A DNA stretch of 64,000 nt from Bacteroides ndongoniae (GCF_900108345.1 NZ_FNVV01000014.1:248001-312000); one strand, 5' to 3'; positions 17,226 to 30,929 are shown, numbered from the stretch's first letter. The notes: generated from the sequence alone by a model not told the origin. Translations and numbers: made by a program.

Positions 17226-17404
17226 TCTGATGATCTGAATGGATAAAGCAGAAAGAGAATGGGCTGTTGCGGCTCATTCTCTTTCTTTTTAGAAAAACAA
17301 CTATTTGTTATGTAAGATTAAAAAAACTATCGTGTTTTTCCCTGTTATCTTCTGGAAAATCGGTAACTTTGCGGCGTTTTTCAGTTGATAATGTCTTATT
17401 GAAT

Positions 17405-18172
17405 ATGTATTCATCAAACGAGTTAAAAGAGATAACCCGGTTTTTGTTGGAATATGCCAACCGCTTAATGGGATCTGGCGTGCATACATCGCGTGTTGTC
17501 CGGAACACACGTCGGATAGGAGAGTCGTTGAATGTGGACGTAAAAATGAGTATTCTTCAGCGCACCATGGTTGTCAGCGTGTGCGATAAGGAAAATCAGG
17601 AAGTTTATAATGAAGTTTCGGTTATTCCGAGTTTCCCGATCAGTTTTGAACTGAATGCAGAGCTTAGTGCGCTGAGCTGGGAAGCCTTCGATAAGCATTT
17701 GCCGCTGAACGTGCTGTGGGAGAAATATAACAAGATTATCTCCAATCCTAAAATGGATCCGCTTTGTACATTGTTCCTGGTAGGTTTTGCCAATGCTTCT
17801 TTCTGTGCTTTGTTCGGGGGCGACTGGACAGCGCGTGGCATAGTCTTTTCGGCTACTCTGATCGGATTTTATGTGAAGCAGATCATGCAAAAGAAGCATA
17901 TCAATCATTACATCATTTTTGTGGTTTCGGCATTTGTCGCTTCGCTGGTGGCTTCGTCGGCTCTTACGCTTGATACTACTTCCGAGGTGGCCATTGCTAC
18001 CAGTGTGCTGTATCTTGTACCGGGTGTGCCGCTGCTGAATGGAGTTATCGATATTGTCGAAGGCCATGTGCTGACAGGATGCAGCCGCCTGATTCAGGCT
18101 TTGTTGCTGGTTCTGTGTATTGCGGTCGGCCTGTCGTGTACGCTGATGATGATCAGGAACAGTCTGTTGTAA
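17405..18172 (+). CDS. ThrE-type threonine/serine exporter, N-terminal component
   Basis: The chosen ATG at 17405 gives 255 residues starting MYSSNELKEITRFLLEYANR; the preceding open region is a non-coding leader. The first about 115 residues form the soluble domain of the ThrE/DUF1212 family (LMGSGVHTSRVVRNTRRIGE), followed by about five hydrophobic segments including FLVGFANASFCALFGGDW and YLVPGVPLLNGVIDIVEGH. The latter is the conserved PGxPxxN motif. It pairs with the next gene, which supplies the second membrane half. The substrate is inferred from the family only. Confidence 0.8.
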   Translation: MYSSNELKEITRFLLEYANRLMGSGVHTSRVVRNTRRIGESLNVDVKMSILQRTMVVSVCDKENQEVYNEVSVIPSFPISFELNAELSALSWEAFDKHLPLNVLWEKYNKIISNPKMDPLCTLFLVGFANASFCALFGGDWTARGIVFSATLIGFYVKQIMQKKHINHYIIFVVSAFVASLVASSALTLDTTSEVAIATSVLYLVPGVPLLNGVIDIVEGHVLTGCSRLIQALLLVLCIAVGLSCTLMMIRNSLL

Positions 18173-18216
18173 CGGCATAAATAATTGATTTGTAGAGTTA
18201 TAATAAATTCAAGGAA

Positions 18217-18723
18217 ATGATACTATTGGATATTCTGACAGATGGAATGTTTGCGGCGGTTGCTGCAATAGGCTTTGGTGCCATCTCCGATCCTCCTTTG
18301 CGTGCTTTCCCTTCCATTGCGTTGCTTGCTGCCATAGGACATGCTTTGCGTTTCAGCCTGATGACCTATTGTGGAGTGGATATTGCTACGGCCTCTTTGT
18401 GCGCGTCTTTCAGTATTGGTATGGGTAGTTTGTTGCTGGGCAAGCGGATTTATTGTCCGATGACAGTGTTGTATATACCGGCCTTGCTGCCGATGATTCC
18501 TGGTATGTATGCCTATAAAATTGTCTTCTCGCTGATCATGTTCATGCAGAACCTGCAAGATCCTGTGTTGCAGCATAAGTATTTGCTCGATTTGTTTACG
18601 AATACGATTGTGACATGCAGCGTCATTTTCATGCTTGCGGTGGGGGCAACGATGCCTTTGTTCTTGTTCATTAACCGTGCTTTTTCGATGACCAGGCATA
18701 AAGATCAAGCGGAGAAGTCCTGA
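18217..18723 (+). CDS. ThrE-type exporter, C-terminal component (YjjB/DUF3815-like)
   Basis: A 168-residue membrane protein with four to five hydrophobic helices, starting 44 bp after the previous gene. It shows the second-half signature of ThrE proteins, including VLYIPALLPMIPGMYAYK. In actinobacterial ThrE both halves are fused; in enterobacteria and Bacteroidetes they are split as here (YjjP/YjjB-like). The two products are expected to form one exporter in the inner membrane. A role in exporting serine, threonine or a small carboxylate such as succinate (as proposed for YjjPB) cannot be decided from sequence. Confidence 0.78.
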   Translation: MILLDILTDGMFAAVAAIGFGAISDPPLRAFPSIALLAAIGHALRFSLMTYCGVDIATASLCASFSIGMGSLLLGKRIYCPMTVLYIPALLPMIPGMYAYKIVFSLIMFMQNLQDPVLQHKYLLDLFTNTIVTCSVIFMLAVGATMPLFLFINRAFSMTRHKDQAEKS

Positions 18724-18754
18724 AATTATTAATGATATTATTAAAGTATAACGA

Positions 18755-19477
18755 ATGGAAGTTTTTTGGAATACAATTGCGCATTATAACGAAAATACGT
18801 GGGTAGCACAGATTGTAATTACATTTGTCGGTATCATACTGACGGCTTTGCTGTATCATAAACCGACTCTTTGGGTCAAACGTTCTGTAAAGATTTACAT
18901 GGTGTTCTTGAATTCATGGATCTCTGTGGTCTATTACATGATGTACTGCTCCACCAGAAGTTATAACTATATACTTGCTATTTTTTGGGGAGTTATGGCC
19001 TTGCTGTGGTTATGGGATCTGCTTACGGACTATACTCCCTTCGAACGCAATCCGCGTTATCGATATCTGGTAGCACTGCTGTATCTGATGCCTTTTCTTT
19101 ATCCGGTATTATCGTGGGCGCGTGGTATGGAGTTTCCGGCGATGACTACGACTATCATGCCTTGTTCGGTTGCGGTATTTACCATTGGCCTGTTATTGTC
19201 TTTTTCGAAGAAGGTCAATCTGTTGGTCATCTTGTTTTTGTGTCATTGGGCACTTATTGCCTTTTCCAAGGTGTATGTCTACAAGATTCCGGAAGATTTG
19301 TTGCTGGCAAGTGCGACCGTACCGGCTATTTACCTGTTCTTTAAAAACTATTTCGATCAGAACCTGCATAAAGAGACTAAACCAAGTGCACGGTTTATGA
19401 ATTGCTTTCTGATTATTATTTGCATTATTATCGGTATTTTCCTTAGTATTACCCTGTATCAGGGTTTGACAAACTGA
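18755..19477 (+). CDS. DUF6064 family membrane protein
   Basis: A 240-residue protein with seven to eight hydrophobic segments, beginning MEVFWNTIAHYNENTWVAQI, a start I associate with DUF6064. It follows the exporter genes by 31 bp in the same direction and may be cotranscribed. No catalytic motif is visible and function is unknown. Its end is 37 bp before the intergenic palindrome that has been split by IS copy A, so the insertion leaves this gene intact. Confidence 0.65.
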   Translation: MEVFWNTIAHYNENTWVAQIVITFVGIILTALLYHKPTLWVKRSVKIYMVFLNSWISVVYYMMYCSTRSYNYILAIFWGVMALLWLWDLLTDYTPFERNPRYRYLVALLYLMPFLYPVLSWARGMEFPAMTTTIMPCSVAVFTIGLLLSFSKKVNLLVILFLCHWALIAFSKVYVYKIPEDLLLASATVPAIYLFFKNYFDQNLHKETKPSARFMNCFLIIICIIIGIFLSITLYQGLTN

Positions 19478-19578
19478 TTCTTTTCGTAAGAGGGAATGTC
19501 GGAAGAAGGGAGGATGTGTCAAAACAAAAGTATCTGAAATTCTCCTCCTTCCAGAAGGAGGGGAGTCAGATACCATTA

Positions 19579-20611
19579 ACGTGAGTTCGATATAAAATCA
19601 AAAAAAAGAAAGTTGTCTGTCATTGACAAAATTTATATCAATAGCTGGCTTCTTTTCAAAAAAGCAGTATGCTGCGATAGCCGACAAAGAGTTAGCTATA
19701 AAGTTATTGAATGAACGATGTCTGGAGTGCTCTATCTGTGCAATGTTCTTCAATTCGTCATTGACCGTTTCGATCAGGGCTCTTTTTCTGAGCAAGATCT
19801 TGTCGGCAATACTCATCAGTGAGTTCTTCATATTGTTCTTGACCTTGGTGACAAGTTGTATGCCATTAAGAAAAAGATTCTCGAACAGGGCCTGACCAAT
19901 ATATCCTTTGTCTGCACATAGTTTTCCTTTAATGTTCTTCAGGAACTTGCCCAGCTTCAAAGGCTCCCGGTCATCCACGTTTCCGGGAGTAAACATGAAA
20001 TTGAGAATTTCCCCTTTGTCATTGATTATCAGATGCAACTTGAATCCGAAGAACCATCCCATTGAACATTTTCCACGCTCGGCAAGTCCTTCAAATGTCT
20101 TATGAATAAGGATTCTTTGGTTACGGCATACACGTAAGGGAGTGGAGTCCACAAAACTGATGCCGGTACAGGTTCCCAGCAGTACTTTTTTGATAAAGAT
20201 GGTCAGGGGAAGTAGTACTTCCTTTTCCAATTCTACAAAACGGTTATAGGAAACTTGGCGCGGAAAAAGGTGTTTCAGATGTTTACAGACATACTCCTTG
20301 TAGTAATGCTTGAAACAGCGAAAACCACCGGAGTGAAACAGGATAAGAATAACTATAATCTCAGCATCACTCATACGGTTGGGTTTATTGCGATGCTTGG
20401 TCTTCTTATCATCAATCATATATTTTTCCTGTTGAAATGTAAATTCCTTGCAAAAATCATCGGCCATACAATAAATCTCTGTAACTTTAGACTCTGGAAA
20501 CATAGTGATAATCGTTTAAATGTTATAATTGTTCACTATAAATTTAATACTTTTATCGCTATGTTCCTAATTTTCAGTGAAATATTTATTTGCTTATATC
20601 GAACTCACGTT
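19579..20611 (-). mobile_element. IS982-family insertion sequence, copy A (intact)
   Basis: The 1033-bp element has perfect 17-bp terminal inverted repeats ACGTGAGTTCGATATAA (19579-19595) and its complement (20595-20611). It is flanked by an 8-bp direct repeat TACCATTA (19571-19578 and 20612-20619), a genuine target-site duplication. Ends beginning AC and duplications of this size fit IS982 elements. It carries one full-length transposase gene. The second copy in the window differs by one visible substitution in the coding part and one base in an A-run near the right end. Confidence 0.9.
19598..20503 (-). CDS. IS982 family transposase (copy A)
   Basis: The 301-residue DDE transposase starts MFPESKVTEIYCMADDFCKE. 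Features include the N-terminal helical region, GISFVDSTPLRVCRNQRI with the first catalytic Asp, LCADKGYIGQ with the second, and a C-terminal KRALIETVNDELKNIAQIEH segment carrying the Glu. Length is typical of IS982 transposases. The gene is intact and fills nearly the whole element, so copy A may still be active. Family assignment is from motif recall. Confidence 0.88.
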   Translation of the reverse strand: MFPESKVTEIYCMADDFCKEFTFQQEKYMIDDKKTKHRNKPNRMSDAEIIVILILFHSGGFRCFKHYYKEYVCKHLKHLFPRQVSYNRFVELEKEVLLPLTIFIKKVLLGTCTGISFVDSTPLRVCRNQRILIHKTFEGLAERGKCSMGWFFGFKLHLIINDKGEILNFMFTPGNVDDREPLKLGKFLKNIKGKLCADKGYIGQALFENLFLNGIQLVTKVKNNMKNSLMSIADKILLRKRALIETVNDELKNIAQIEHSRHRSFNNFIANSLSAIAAYCFFEKKPAIDINFVNDRQLSFF

Positions 20612-20741
20612 ACCATTACTTAGTTTTGATACAGCCTTTTTTCTTTTAGGCACGGGTTATCCATATAATGCATGCCTGAAAATAACATAGGGTTTGCCTT
20701 GCTTTCCCTCTTTAATTACTCCCCAGAGATATCCGCAGGCT

Positions 20742-21572
20742 CTATCGCAATAGACCTTGATAGACAAATGCTCCTTTTCCGAAATCTGTTTCTTCCGGAA
20801 TGTTTGCGTCGGGACGGAACAGACCGAAAACAGACGAACCCGATCCGCTCATGGATGCGTATAGGGCTCCGCATTGGTATAACTGTTGTTTGATGTCTCC
20901 GATGGCGGGAAACTTGGAGAAAACGCTTGCTTCGAAATCATTTACCATGTATTGTTTCCATTCTTCGACCGGAAGTTTTATGATTTCCTTTAGGGAATGC
21001 TGTGGGCGGTAAGGCTTGATTTTAGCAAAAGCGTCTCGTGTAGATACAAATATGTCGGGTTTCACTAAAACGATGCGGTAGTCTTTCAAGGACAAATCGA
21101 TAGAAGAAAAAATGTTTCCGATGCCCTCGGCATACGTCGGCTTGTTCTGAATGAAAAAGGCACAATCGGCACCTAATCGGGCGGCGTAGTCTTCCAGCTG
21201 TTGGGTTGTCAGGTTCAGCTTAAACGTATTGTTAAGGAGAAGTAGCATGAATGCTGCGTCGGACGAACCGCCCCCAAGACCGGCTCCAAAAGGAATATGT
21301 TTGAATAAATGAATGTCGATGGCAGGCAGATTAAAATCTGCATCCAGCAGCTTATATGCCTTTACAACCAGATTGTTTTCGATATCTCCGTCTATTTTAA
21401 GCCCGCTTTGATACAGGCGGTATTTAGCCGTTTTATCGTCCGAGAGATTGATTTCTAACGCGTCTTCTATCGGAACAGGATAAAATACGGTTTCAAGATT
21501 ATGGTATCCGTCGGGGCGTTTCTCAATGATGTTCAGCCCCAGATTGATTTTAGCATTTGGAAAAGTAAGCAT
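20742..21572 (-). CDS. ispE: 4-diphosphocytidyl-2-C-methyl-D-erythritol kinase
   Basis: Phosphorylates CDP-methylerythritol in the MEP pathway of isoprenoid synthesis. The 276-residue protein belongs to the GHMP kinases: N-terminal [21 protein letters not shown] with the conserved lysine, the ATP-binding glycine loop [15 protein letters not shown] (about residue 94), and the third GHMP motif [14 protein letters not shown] near the C-terminus. Length is normal. The stop lies about 107 bp beyond the palindrome hit by IS copy A. A minus-strand TAACTTTG box at 21601-21608 is a likely -7 element. It is divergent from dnaB. Confidence 0.93.
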   Translation of the reverse strand: MLTFPNAKINLGLNIIEKRPDGYHNLETVFYPVPIEDALEINLSDDKTAKYRLYQSGLKIDGDIENNLVVKAYKLLDADFNLPAIDIHLFKHIPFGAGLGGGSSDAAFMLLLLNNTFKLNLTTQQLEDYAARLGADCAFFIQNKPTYAEGIGNIFSSIDLSLKDYRIVLVKPDIFVSTRDAFAKIKPYRPQHSLKEIIKLPVEEWKQYMVNDFEASVFSKFPAIGDIKQQLYQCGALYASMSGSGSSVFGLFRPDANIPEETDFGKGAFVYQGLLR

Positions 21573-21721
21573 ATAAGCAATATTTTTATAAATATGTCTG
21601 CAAAGTTAATAAAATCTGTGGATACAAGTTGATAACAATATAGGTTTTAGTGTATGTGGAAAACGGAAAATAAGTTATCTTTGTTGTCCGATTATAAATT
21701 TAGAAATAGGAGTTTTATATT

Positions 21722-23293
21722 GTGGCAGAACAGAAAAAGACAATACGCAGTTCGAGAGGAAAAGCTCCTCAGCCTGTAAATGACTACGGGCGCATTCAGC
21801 CTCAGGCACCGGAGCTGGAGGAGGCTGTACTGGGAGCGTTGATGATTGAAAAGGATGCCTATTCTTTGGTCAGCGAGATATTAAGGCCGGAATCATTCTA
21901 TGAGCACCGGCATCAGTTGATATATTCTGCAATTACAGACTTGGCCGTCAATCAGAAGCCAGTTGATATCCTGACTGTGAAGGAGCAGTTGGCGAAGAGA
22001 GGTGAGCTGGAGGAAGTCGGAGGTCCTTTCTACATCACGCAGCTGAGCAGTAAGGTGGCTTCTTCGGCACATATCGAATATCATGCACGTATCATCGCCC
22101 AAAAAGCGCTGGCTCGGGAGCTGATTACGTTTACCAGTAATATTCAGGCCAAGGCTTTTGACGAAACGCTGGATGTGGACGACCTGATGCAGGAGGCGGA
22201 AGGTAAGCTTTTCGAGATATCCCAGCAAAACATGAAGAAGGATTATACGCAGATTAATCCGGTTATTGCCGAGGCTTATCAGCTGATTCAAAAAGCTGCG
22301 GCCCGAACAGATGGTTTGAGTGGATTGGAGAGCGGATTCACCAAGCTGGACAAGATGACTTCGGGATGGCAGAATTCGGACTTGATTATTATTGCGGCTC
22401 GTCCGGCCATGGGAAAAACGGCCTTTGTGCTTTCGATGGCGAAGAATATAGCGGTGAATTATCGCAATCCGGTTGCTTTGTTTTCGCTTGAAATGAGTAA
22501 CGTCCAACTGGTAAACCGTTTGATTTCGAATGTTTGCGAGATTCCAAGTGAAAAAATCAAAAGTGGTCAGTTGGCCGATTATGAATGGCAGCAACTGGAT
22601 TATAAACTGCGTGATTTGCTTGATGCCCCCTTGTATGTGGACGACACTCCTTCGTTGTCGGTGTTTGAGCTGCGTACGAAGGCGAGACGCCTGGTACGTG
22701 AGCACGGAGTGAAGCTGATTATTATCGACTACCTTCAGCTGATGAATGCAAGTGGTATGTCGTTTGGAAGCCGTCAGGAAGAGGTAAGTACAATCTCCCG
22801 TTCGCTGAAAGGATTGGCGAAAGAGCTGAATATTCCTATAATTGCTTTGTCTCAGTTGAACCGTGGAGTGGAGAACCGTGAAGGAGAAGAGGGTAAACGT
22901 CCGCAGCTGAGCGACTTGCGTGAATCGGGAGCCATCGAGCAGGATGCCGATATGGTTTGTTTTATTCACCGACCGGAATATTATAAGATATATACGTCGG
23001 CCGATGGAACGGATTTGCGTGGTATGGCCGAAATAATTATAGCCAAGCATCGTAATGGTGCGGTGGGTGATGTCCGTCTACGATTTATCGGTCAGTATAC
23101 GCGTTTCCAGAATCCGGAGGACGATATGGTAATTCCACCTCCTGCAGAAGGTGGCGGAGCGACATTTGGTTCGCGAATGAATACGCCGATTGGCAGTCCT
23201 TCTACTCCGCCGCCCCCATCTGCTGCGGATTTTATGCCTCAAAACGAAAATCCGTTTGGAGGAATGGGAGGGGATGGACCCTTGCCATTTTAA
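21722..23293 (+). CDS. dnaB: replicative DNA helicase
   Basis: Hexameric 5'-3' helicase at the replication fork. The 523-residue product starts at a GTG (21722) preceded by TAGGAG; no in-frame ATG fits better. The N-terminal DnaB domain (PQAPELEEAVLGALMIEKDA) is followed by a linker and the RecA-like motor with Walker A ARPAMGKTAFVLS, Walker B LIIIDYLQLM, and the DnaB motif SDLRESGAIEQDADMVCFIH. The C-terminus ends in a proline/glycine-rich tail as in other Bacteroidetes. No intein. A TATCTTTG box at 21676-21683 is a plausible -7 element. Confidence 0.95.
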   Translation: MAEQKKTIRSSRGKAPQPVNDYGRIQPQAPELEEAVLGALMIEKDAYSLVSEILRPESFYEHRHQLIYSAITDLAVNQKPVDILTVKEQLAKRGELEEVGGPFYITQLSSKVASSAHIEYHARIIAQKALARELITFTSNIQAKAFDETLDVDDLMQEAEGKLFEISQQNMKKDYTQINPVIAEAYQLIQKAAARTDGLSGLESGFTKLDKMTSGWQNSDLIIIAARPAMGKTAFVLSMAKNIAVNYRNPVALFSLEMSNVQLVNRLISNVCEIPSEKIKSGQLADYEWQQLDYKLRDLLDAPLYVDDTPSLSVFELRTKARRLVREHGVKLIIIDYLQLMNASGMSFGSRQEEVSTISRSLKGLAKELNIPIIALSQLNRGVENREGEEGKRPQLSDLRESGAIEQDADMVCFIHRPEYYKIYTSADGTDLRGMAEIIIAKHRNGAVGDVRLRFIGQYTRFQNPEDDMVIPPPAEGGGATFGSRMNTPIGSPSTPPPPSAADFMPQNENPFGGMGGDGPLPF

Positions 23294-23417
23294 TATAATA
23301 ATGTATATACGGATTGGGTGGAGTAAATTGTCTGTTTGGACAGGTTTTTGTATTTTGCTATAAATTAGAGCTTTAGCAAAAACTTCATCAAAAAGATGAA
23401 AAAAAGTGTGGAATATA

Positions 23418-23449
23418 TTTGGAGCATAATTAAAAACCCACTACTTTTG
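23418..23449 (+). promoter_or_regulatory. rRNA operon promoter P1
   Basis: TTTG (23418-23421), a 20-bp spacer and TACTTTTG (23442-23449), followed by GCACCCGCTTTC. This matches the Bacteroides consensus and lies about 470 bp before the 16S gene. Confidence 0.7.
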
Positions 23450-23637
23450 CACCCGCTTTCGAGAACGAGAGCAGCGACGAAATGACATTCTGAGATACGC
23501 GGAACGAACGATTCGCAGTTTTAGATCTTTTTCTGCTTACATTCTGTAAGGGAAGTAGGTCGGAAGGTAATCTTTGTCAAGCAACGCTTCACAAAGAGCC
23601 CCTGAAAAAGAAAAACGAAAAAAAAACTTCGAAAAAA

Positions 23638-23670
23638 TTTGGAAGATATGAAATAAAGTTCTTATCTTTG
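23638..23670 (+). promoter_or_regulatory. rRNA operon promoter P2
   Basis: TTTG (23638-23641), a 21-bp spacer and TATCTTTG (23663-23670), followed by GCATCCGCTTTC, nearly the same initiation region as P1. Tandem promoters are usual for rRNA operons. The about 250 bases between P2 and 16S contain no gene and presumably hold processing and antitermination signals that I cannot delimit. Confidence 0.72.
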
Positions 23671-23919
23671 CATCCGCTTTCCGAAAGAAAAGCCTTCGTC
23701 AAGAAGAAGCGATCTATGAAGAGGTTACATAAACAATACGTAGTACAAGAGCGGAGAAATGAAGATTGAAAAAATCAGATTTCTCCGGGTAAAGAAGAAC
23801 CGTCAATGCTCTTTCCTTATATATATAAAGAAAGAGAAGAATTGAGAACTTCGGTAAATCAATCGGTCGTCCTGAACAGAGCAAATGCCGACAGGCAACT
23901 GTCGCAAAAGATATTCTTA

Positions 23920-25447
<1,528 letters not shown>

Positions 25448-25572
25448 CTGGAGTGACGTCCGAAATGATGAAGTTCGGATGGTTCTCTTACCGTTCTCTT
25501 GTACCTGCGTGATTGTTTTACGATATTGCGAGAAAAGTAGAAGCCGAGCCGAAAGGCGAGGGTTAGACTGAC

Positions 25573-25646
25573 AGTCCTATAGCTCAGTTGGTTAGAGCGC
25601 TACACTGATAATGTAGAGGTCGGCAGTTCAACTCTGCCTGGGACTA
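25573..25646 (+). tRNA. tRNA-Ile (GAT)
   Basis: Complete cloverleaf: acceptor AGTCCTA pairs with TGGGACT, the D-arm is AGCTCAGTTGGTTAGAGC, the anticodon stem-loop CTACACTGATAATGTAG has anticodon GAT, and the T-arm is GGCAGTTCAACTCTGCC. CCA is not fully encoded. Standard place in the 16S-23S spacer. Confidence 0.96.
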
Positions 25647-25659
25647 CCTGAAAATATCT

Positions 25660-25733
25660 GGGGGATTAGCTCAGCTGGCTAGAGCACCTGCTTTGCAAGC
25701 AGGGGGTCAACGGTTCGAATCCGTTATTCTCCA
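25660..25733 (+). tRNA. tRNA-Ala (TGC)
   Basis: Acceptor GGGGGAT pairs with ATTCTCC, the D-arm is AGCTCAGCTGGCTAGAGC, the anticodon loop CTTTGCAAG has anticodon TGC, and the T-arm is ACGGTTCGAATCCGT. It follows tRNA-Ile by 13 bases, the usual Ile-Ala pair of rRNA spacers. Confidence 0.96.
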
Positions 25734-25876
25734 CTTATGTGATGGGATGCCTGAATTTTGATTCTTCATTCATAATTCTTCATTCTTCATTCACGACGAT
25801 CTATGACATGATGTACAAAATGAAAGTAAAAGTTGAAAGCTGAAAGTATATATCGACTGCTGTGTCGATAAGACAA

Positions 25877-28754
<2,878 letters not shown>

Positions 28755-28835
28755 GGTCTCAAAGAGGATACAGGTTAGTCGTTATATACGTTCAGAATTG
28801 ATGGTTTTACTTTCAGACATCATGTCGACCTTATT

Positions 28836-28945
<110 letters not shown>

Positions 28946-28952
28946 TAGTAGA

Positions 28953-28986
28953 AGCCCCTTCGGAACACTCCGGAGGGGCTTTTTTG
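28953..28986 (+). terminator. rho-independent terminator of the rRNA operon
   Basis: AGCCCCTTCGGA, a four-base loop ACAC, then TCCGGAGGGGCT (one G-T pair) followed by six T residues. Confidence 0.88.
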
Positions 28987-29134
28987 TTTTCTATCCGCAT
29001 ACACACAGGAACTTTCCTTTTTCTTCAGGCACGGATGCCACGGAAAGCCACGGGGAAGGCCGCACCTGAAAGCGATAATCCCGCATGTTATTCTTTTGAA
29101 TTGTTCCTTCTAAATACGCTAATTGTGCCGTTCC

Positions 29135-29223
29135 AGTGCAACAGTTACTGCACTGTTAGTGCACCAACTGTTGCACTGCGAGTGCACTGACTACTGCACT
29201 GTGAGTGCAATAACTGCTGCACT
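29135..29223. repeat. four tandem 23-bp palindromic units AGTGCA-N8-TGCACT-N3
   Basis: Units start at exactly 23-bp steps: 29135, 29158, 29181 and 29204. In each, AGTGCA and TGCACT are perfectly conserved inverted hexamers separated by 8 variable bases, with 3 variable bases between units. The array lies in the 478-bp gap between the rRNA terminator and the V-ATPase operon, roughly 240 bp before the first ATPase gene. The conserved arms with free centres suggest either a row of protein-binding sites or a chain of small hairpins. The rest of the gap shows no gene. Confidence 0.75.
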
Positions 29224-29462
29224 CGCTGGGGATAACTGGGGAGTTTGTATGGAATAGTAGGAGCAGTGGAAGGCATTATTTATTGTTATTTTCATAGAGA
29301 AGAAATTTCTTTGTCTTTTTTTCTGAGAAATAATCTTTCTTTTCCCCTTTCTCTTTTATTATCATAGGGATTTTAGTAAATTTGGCGCAAATCTGATACG
29401 CAGGGAAAAACTGCGTATAAGGGTGTATATTTTGTAACTAACTTATAATAATTCCTGAAAAT

Positions 29463-30053
29463 ATGGAGAATAAAATTCAAGAGTTAACTGATAAGATTTA
29501 TCACGAAGGGGTTGAAAAAGGTAATAAAGAAGCCCAGAAGCTTATCGCAAATGCTCAGGAAACAGCTCAAAAAATAATTGAGGATGCCCGTAAGGAGGCT
29601 GATACTATTCTGGCTACAGCCCGTAAGGAGGCTGACGATATGGCTGAGAATACCAAATCAGAGTTGAAAATGTTCGCTAATCAAGCAGCTAACGCTTTAA
29701 AATCGGAGATTGCGACGCTGGTAACGAACAAACTGGTAGATGCGGACGTGAAATCTTTTGTAGCGAATAAAGATTTTCTGAATGCCTTTATCCTGTCTTT
29801 AGCTTCCAAATGGAGCGTAACAGAACCCATTGTGATTTCGACTGCAGATGCAGATGAATTAAAAGCCTATTTTTCGAAAAAGGCAAAGGACCTTTTAGAT
29901 AAAGGAGTGAAGATAGAACAGGTAAACGGCATCAAGACTTTGTTTACTATTTCTCCGGCTAATGGTTCTTATAAGATAAACTTTGGTGAAGAAGAGTTTA
30001 TGAACTACTTTAAAGAATTCCTCCGCCCGCAATTATTAGAAATGTTATTTTAA
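29463..30053 (+). CDS. V-type ATP synthase subunit E
   Basis: Peripheral stalk subunit of a V/A-type ATPase. The 196-residue protein has a long N-terminal amphipathic helix rich in Ala, Lys and Glu with a repeated ARKEADxxxx pattern (residues about 35-65), typical of the E/G stalk coiled coil. A globular C-terminal part follows, ending NYFKEFLRPQLLEMLF. It is first in a seven-gene operon. No separate subunit G/H gene is present; E may form the stalk with an unrecognised partner. Confidence 0.8.
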   Translation: MENKIQELTDKIYHEGVEKGNKEAQKLIANAQETAQKIIEDARKEADTILATARKEADDMAENTKSELKMFANQAANALKSEIATLVTNKLVDADVKSFVANKDFLNAFILSLASKWSVTEPIVISTADADELKAYFSKKAKDLLDKGVKIEQVNGIKTLFTISPANGSYKINFGEEEFMNYFKEFLRPQLLEMLF

Positions 30054-30068
30054 AAAATATCACTTGAT

Positions 30069-30911
30069 ATGGGTAAATACTATTATTTAGTAGCTGGATT
30101 GCCTAAACTTGCTTTGGAGGACAATAAACTGAGCTATACAGTCGCGGATTTTAAGGAAGACATATATCCGGCTTTGACTGTAGCAGACAAGAAACTGGTA
30201 AGTTTATTCTTTTTGCAATATGATAATGCAAATGTTCTGAAGCTGCTGAAAGACAAGGAAGCTGCTATTGATGGGCGTGGAGTCTTTTCTGCTGAAGAAC
30301 TCAACGAATATATTCTGCGATTAAAGGAAGGCGATAGAATAGAGAATTCTATGTTCCCTGCATATTTATCCACTTTTATATCTGAATATTTTACTAATCC
30401 TGTAGAAGAGAACTTTTTGCTTGAGAATCGTTTGGCTGCACTTTATTATGCTTATGCGATGGAATGCAAGAACAAGTTTGTCTCTTCGTGGTTCGCTTTC
30501 AATTTGACAGTCAATAATATTTTGGTTGCACTGGCTGCAAGAAAATATAAGATGGAGCTTTCATCAGTGATAGTGGGAGATACCGAAGTGTGTGAAGCCT
30601 TGCGTACTTCCAATGCCCGTGATTTCGGCTTGACTGGTGAGGTAGACTGTATGGAGCAGCTGATGAAAATCAGTGAAATAAGCGAACTGGTAGAGCGGGA
30701 GAAGAAAATAGACCAGCTTCGCTGGAACTGGATGGAAGAAGCTACCTTCTTTGACTATTTTACGATCGAACGTCTGTTTGTCTTTTTGTTGCAATTGGAC
30801 ATGGTAGAGCGTTGGATGGTTCTGGACAAGGAAAAAGGTAATTTATTGTTCCGTAATATTATTGCGACTTTAAAGGATGAAGTGCAGATACCTGCAGAGT
30901 TTAAAAAATAA
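30069..30911 (+). CDS. DUF2764 family protein, probable V-ATPase subunit C equivalent
   Basis: A 280-residue, largely helical protein starting MGKYYYLVAGLPKLALEDNK. DUF2764 genes lie consistently at this position in V-type ATPase operons of Bacteroidetes and related phyla. The operon has no recognisable subunit C (AC39) gene, and the size and helical nature of this protein would suit that socket role between rotor and stator. The equivalence is inference from context; sequence similarity to AC39 is not evident to me. It is 15 bp downstream of subunit E and 18 bp upstream of subunit A. Confidence 0.78.
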   Translation: MGKYYYLVAGLPKLALEDNKLSYTVADFKEDIYPALTVADKKLVSLFFLQYDNANVLKLLKDKEAAIDGRGVFSAEELNEYILRLKEGDRIENSMFPAYLSTFISEYFTNPVEENFLLENRLAALYYAYAMECKNKFVSSWFAFNLTVNNILVALAARKYKMELSSVIVGDTEVCEALRTSNARDFGLTGEVDCMEQLMKISEISELVEREKKIDQLRWNWMEEATFFDYFTIERLFVFLLQLDMVERWMVLDKEKGNLLFRNIIATLKDEVQIPAEFKK

Positions 30912-30929
30912 AATTAATCACATAATTAT

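Larger units (their letters stand above)
19515..20634. repeat. intergenic palindromic repeat, copy 2, split by an IS
   Basis: The left arm (19515-19578) starts TGTGTCAAAACAAAAGTATC and contains a CTCCTCCTTC/AGAAGGAGGGG hairpin. The right arm resumes after the IS at 20612 and ends AGTTTTGATACA (20634), which is inverse to the start. With the IS and one copy of the duplicated 8 bp removed, the repeat is about 80 bp and almost fully palindromic. It could serve as a terminator for the upstream gene; the same left arm recurs at 41937. Confidence 0.6.

Noticed and set aside
29135..29223. CRISPR array
   Set aside because: Units are 23-bp palindromes with variable centres of 8 and gaps of 3 bases; there are no 25-40 bp spacers, no invariant repeat and no cas genes in the window.
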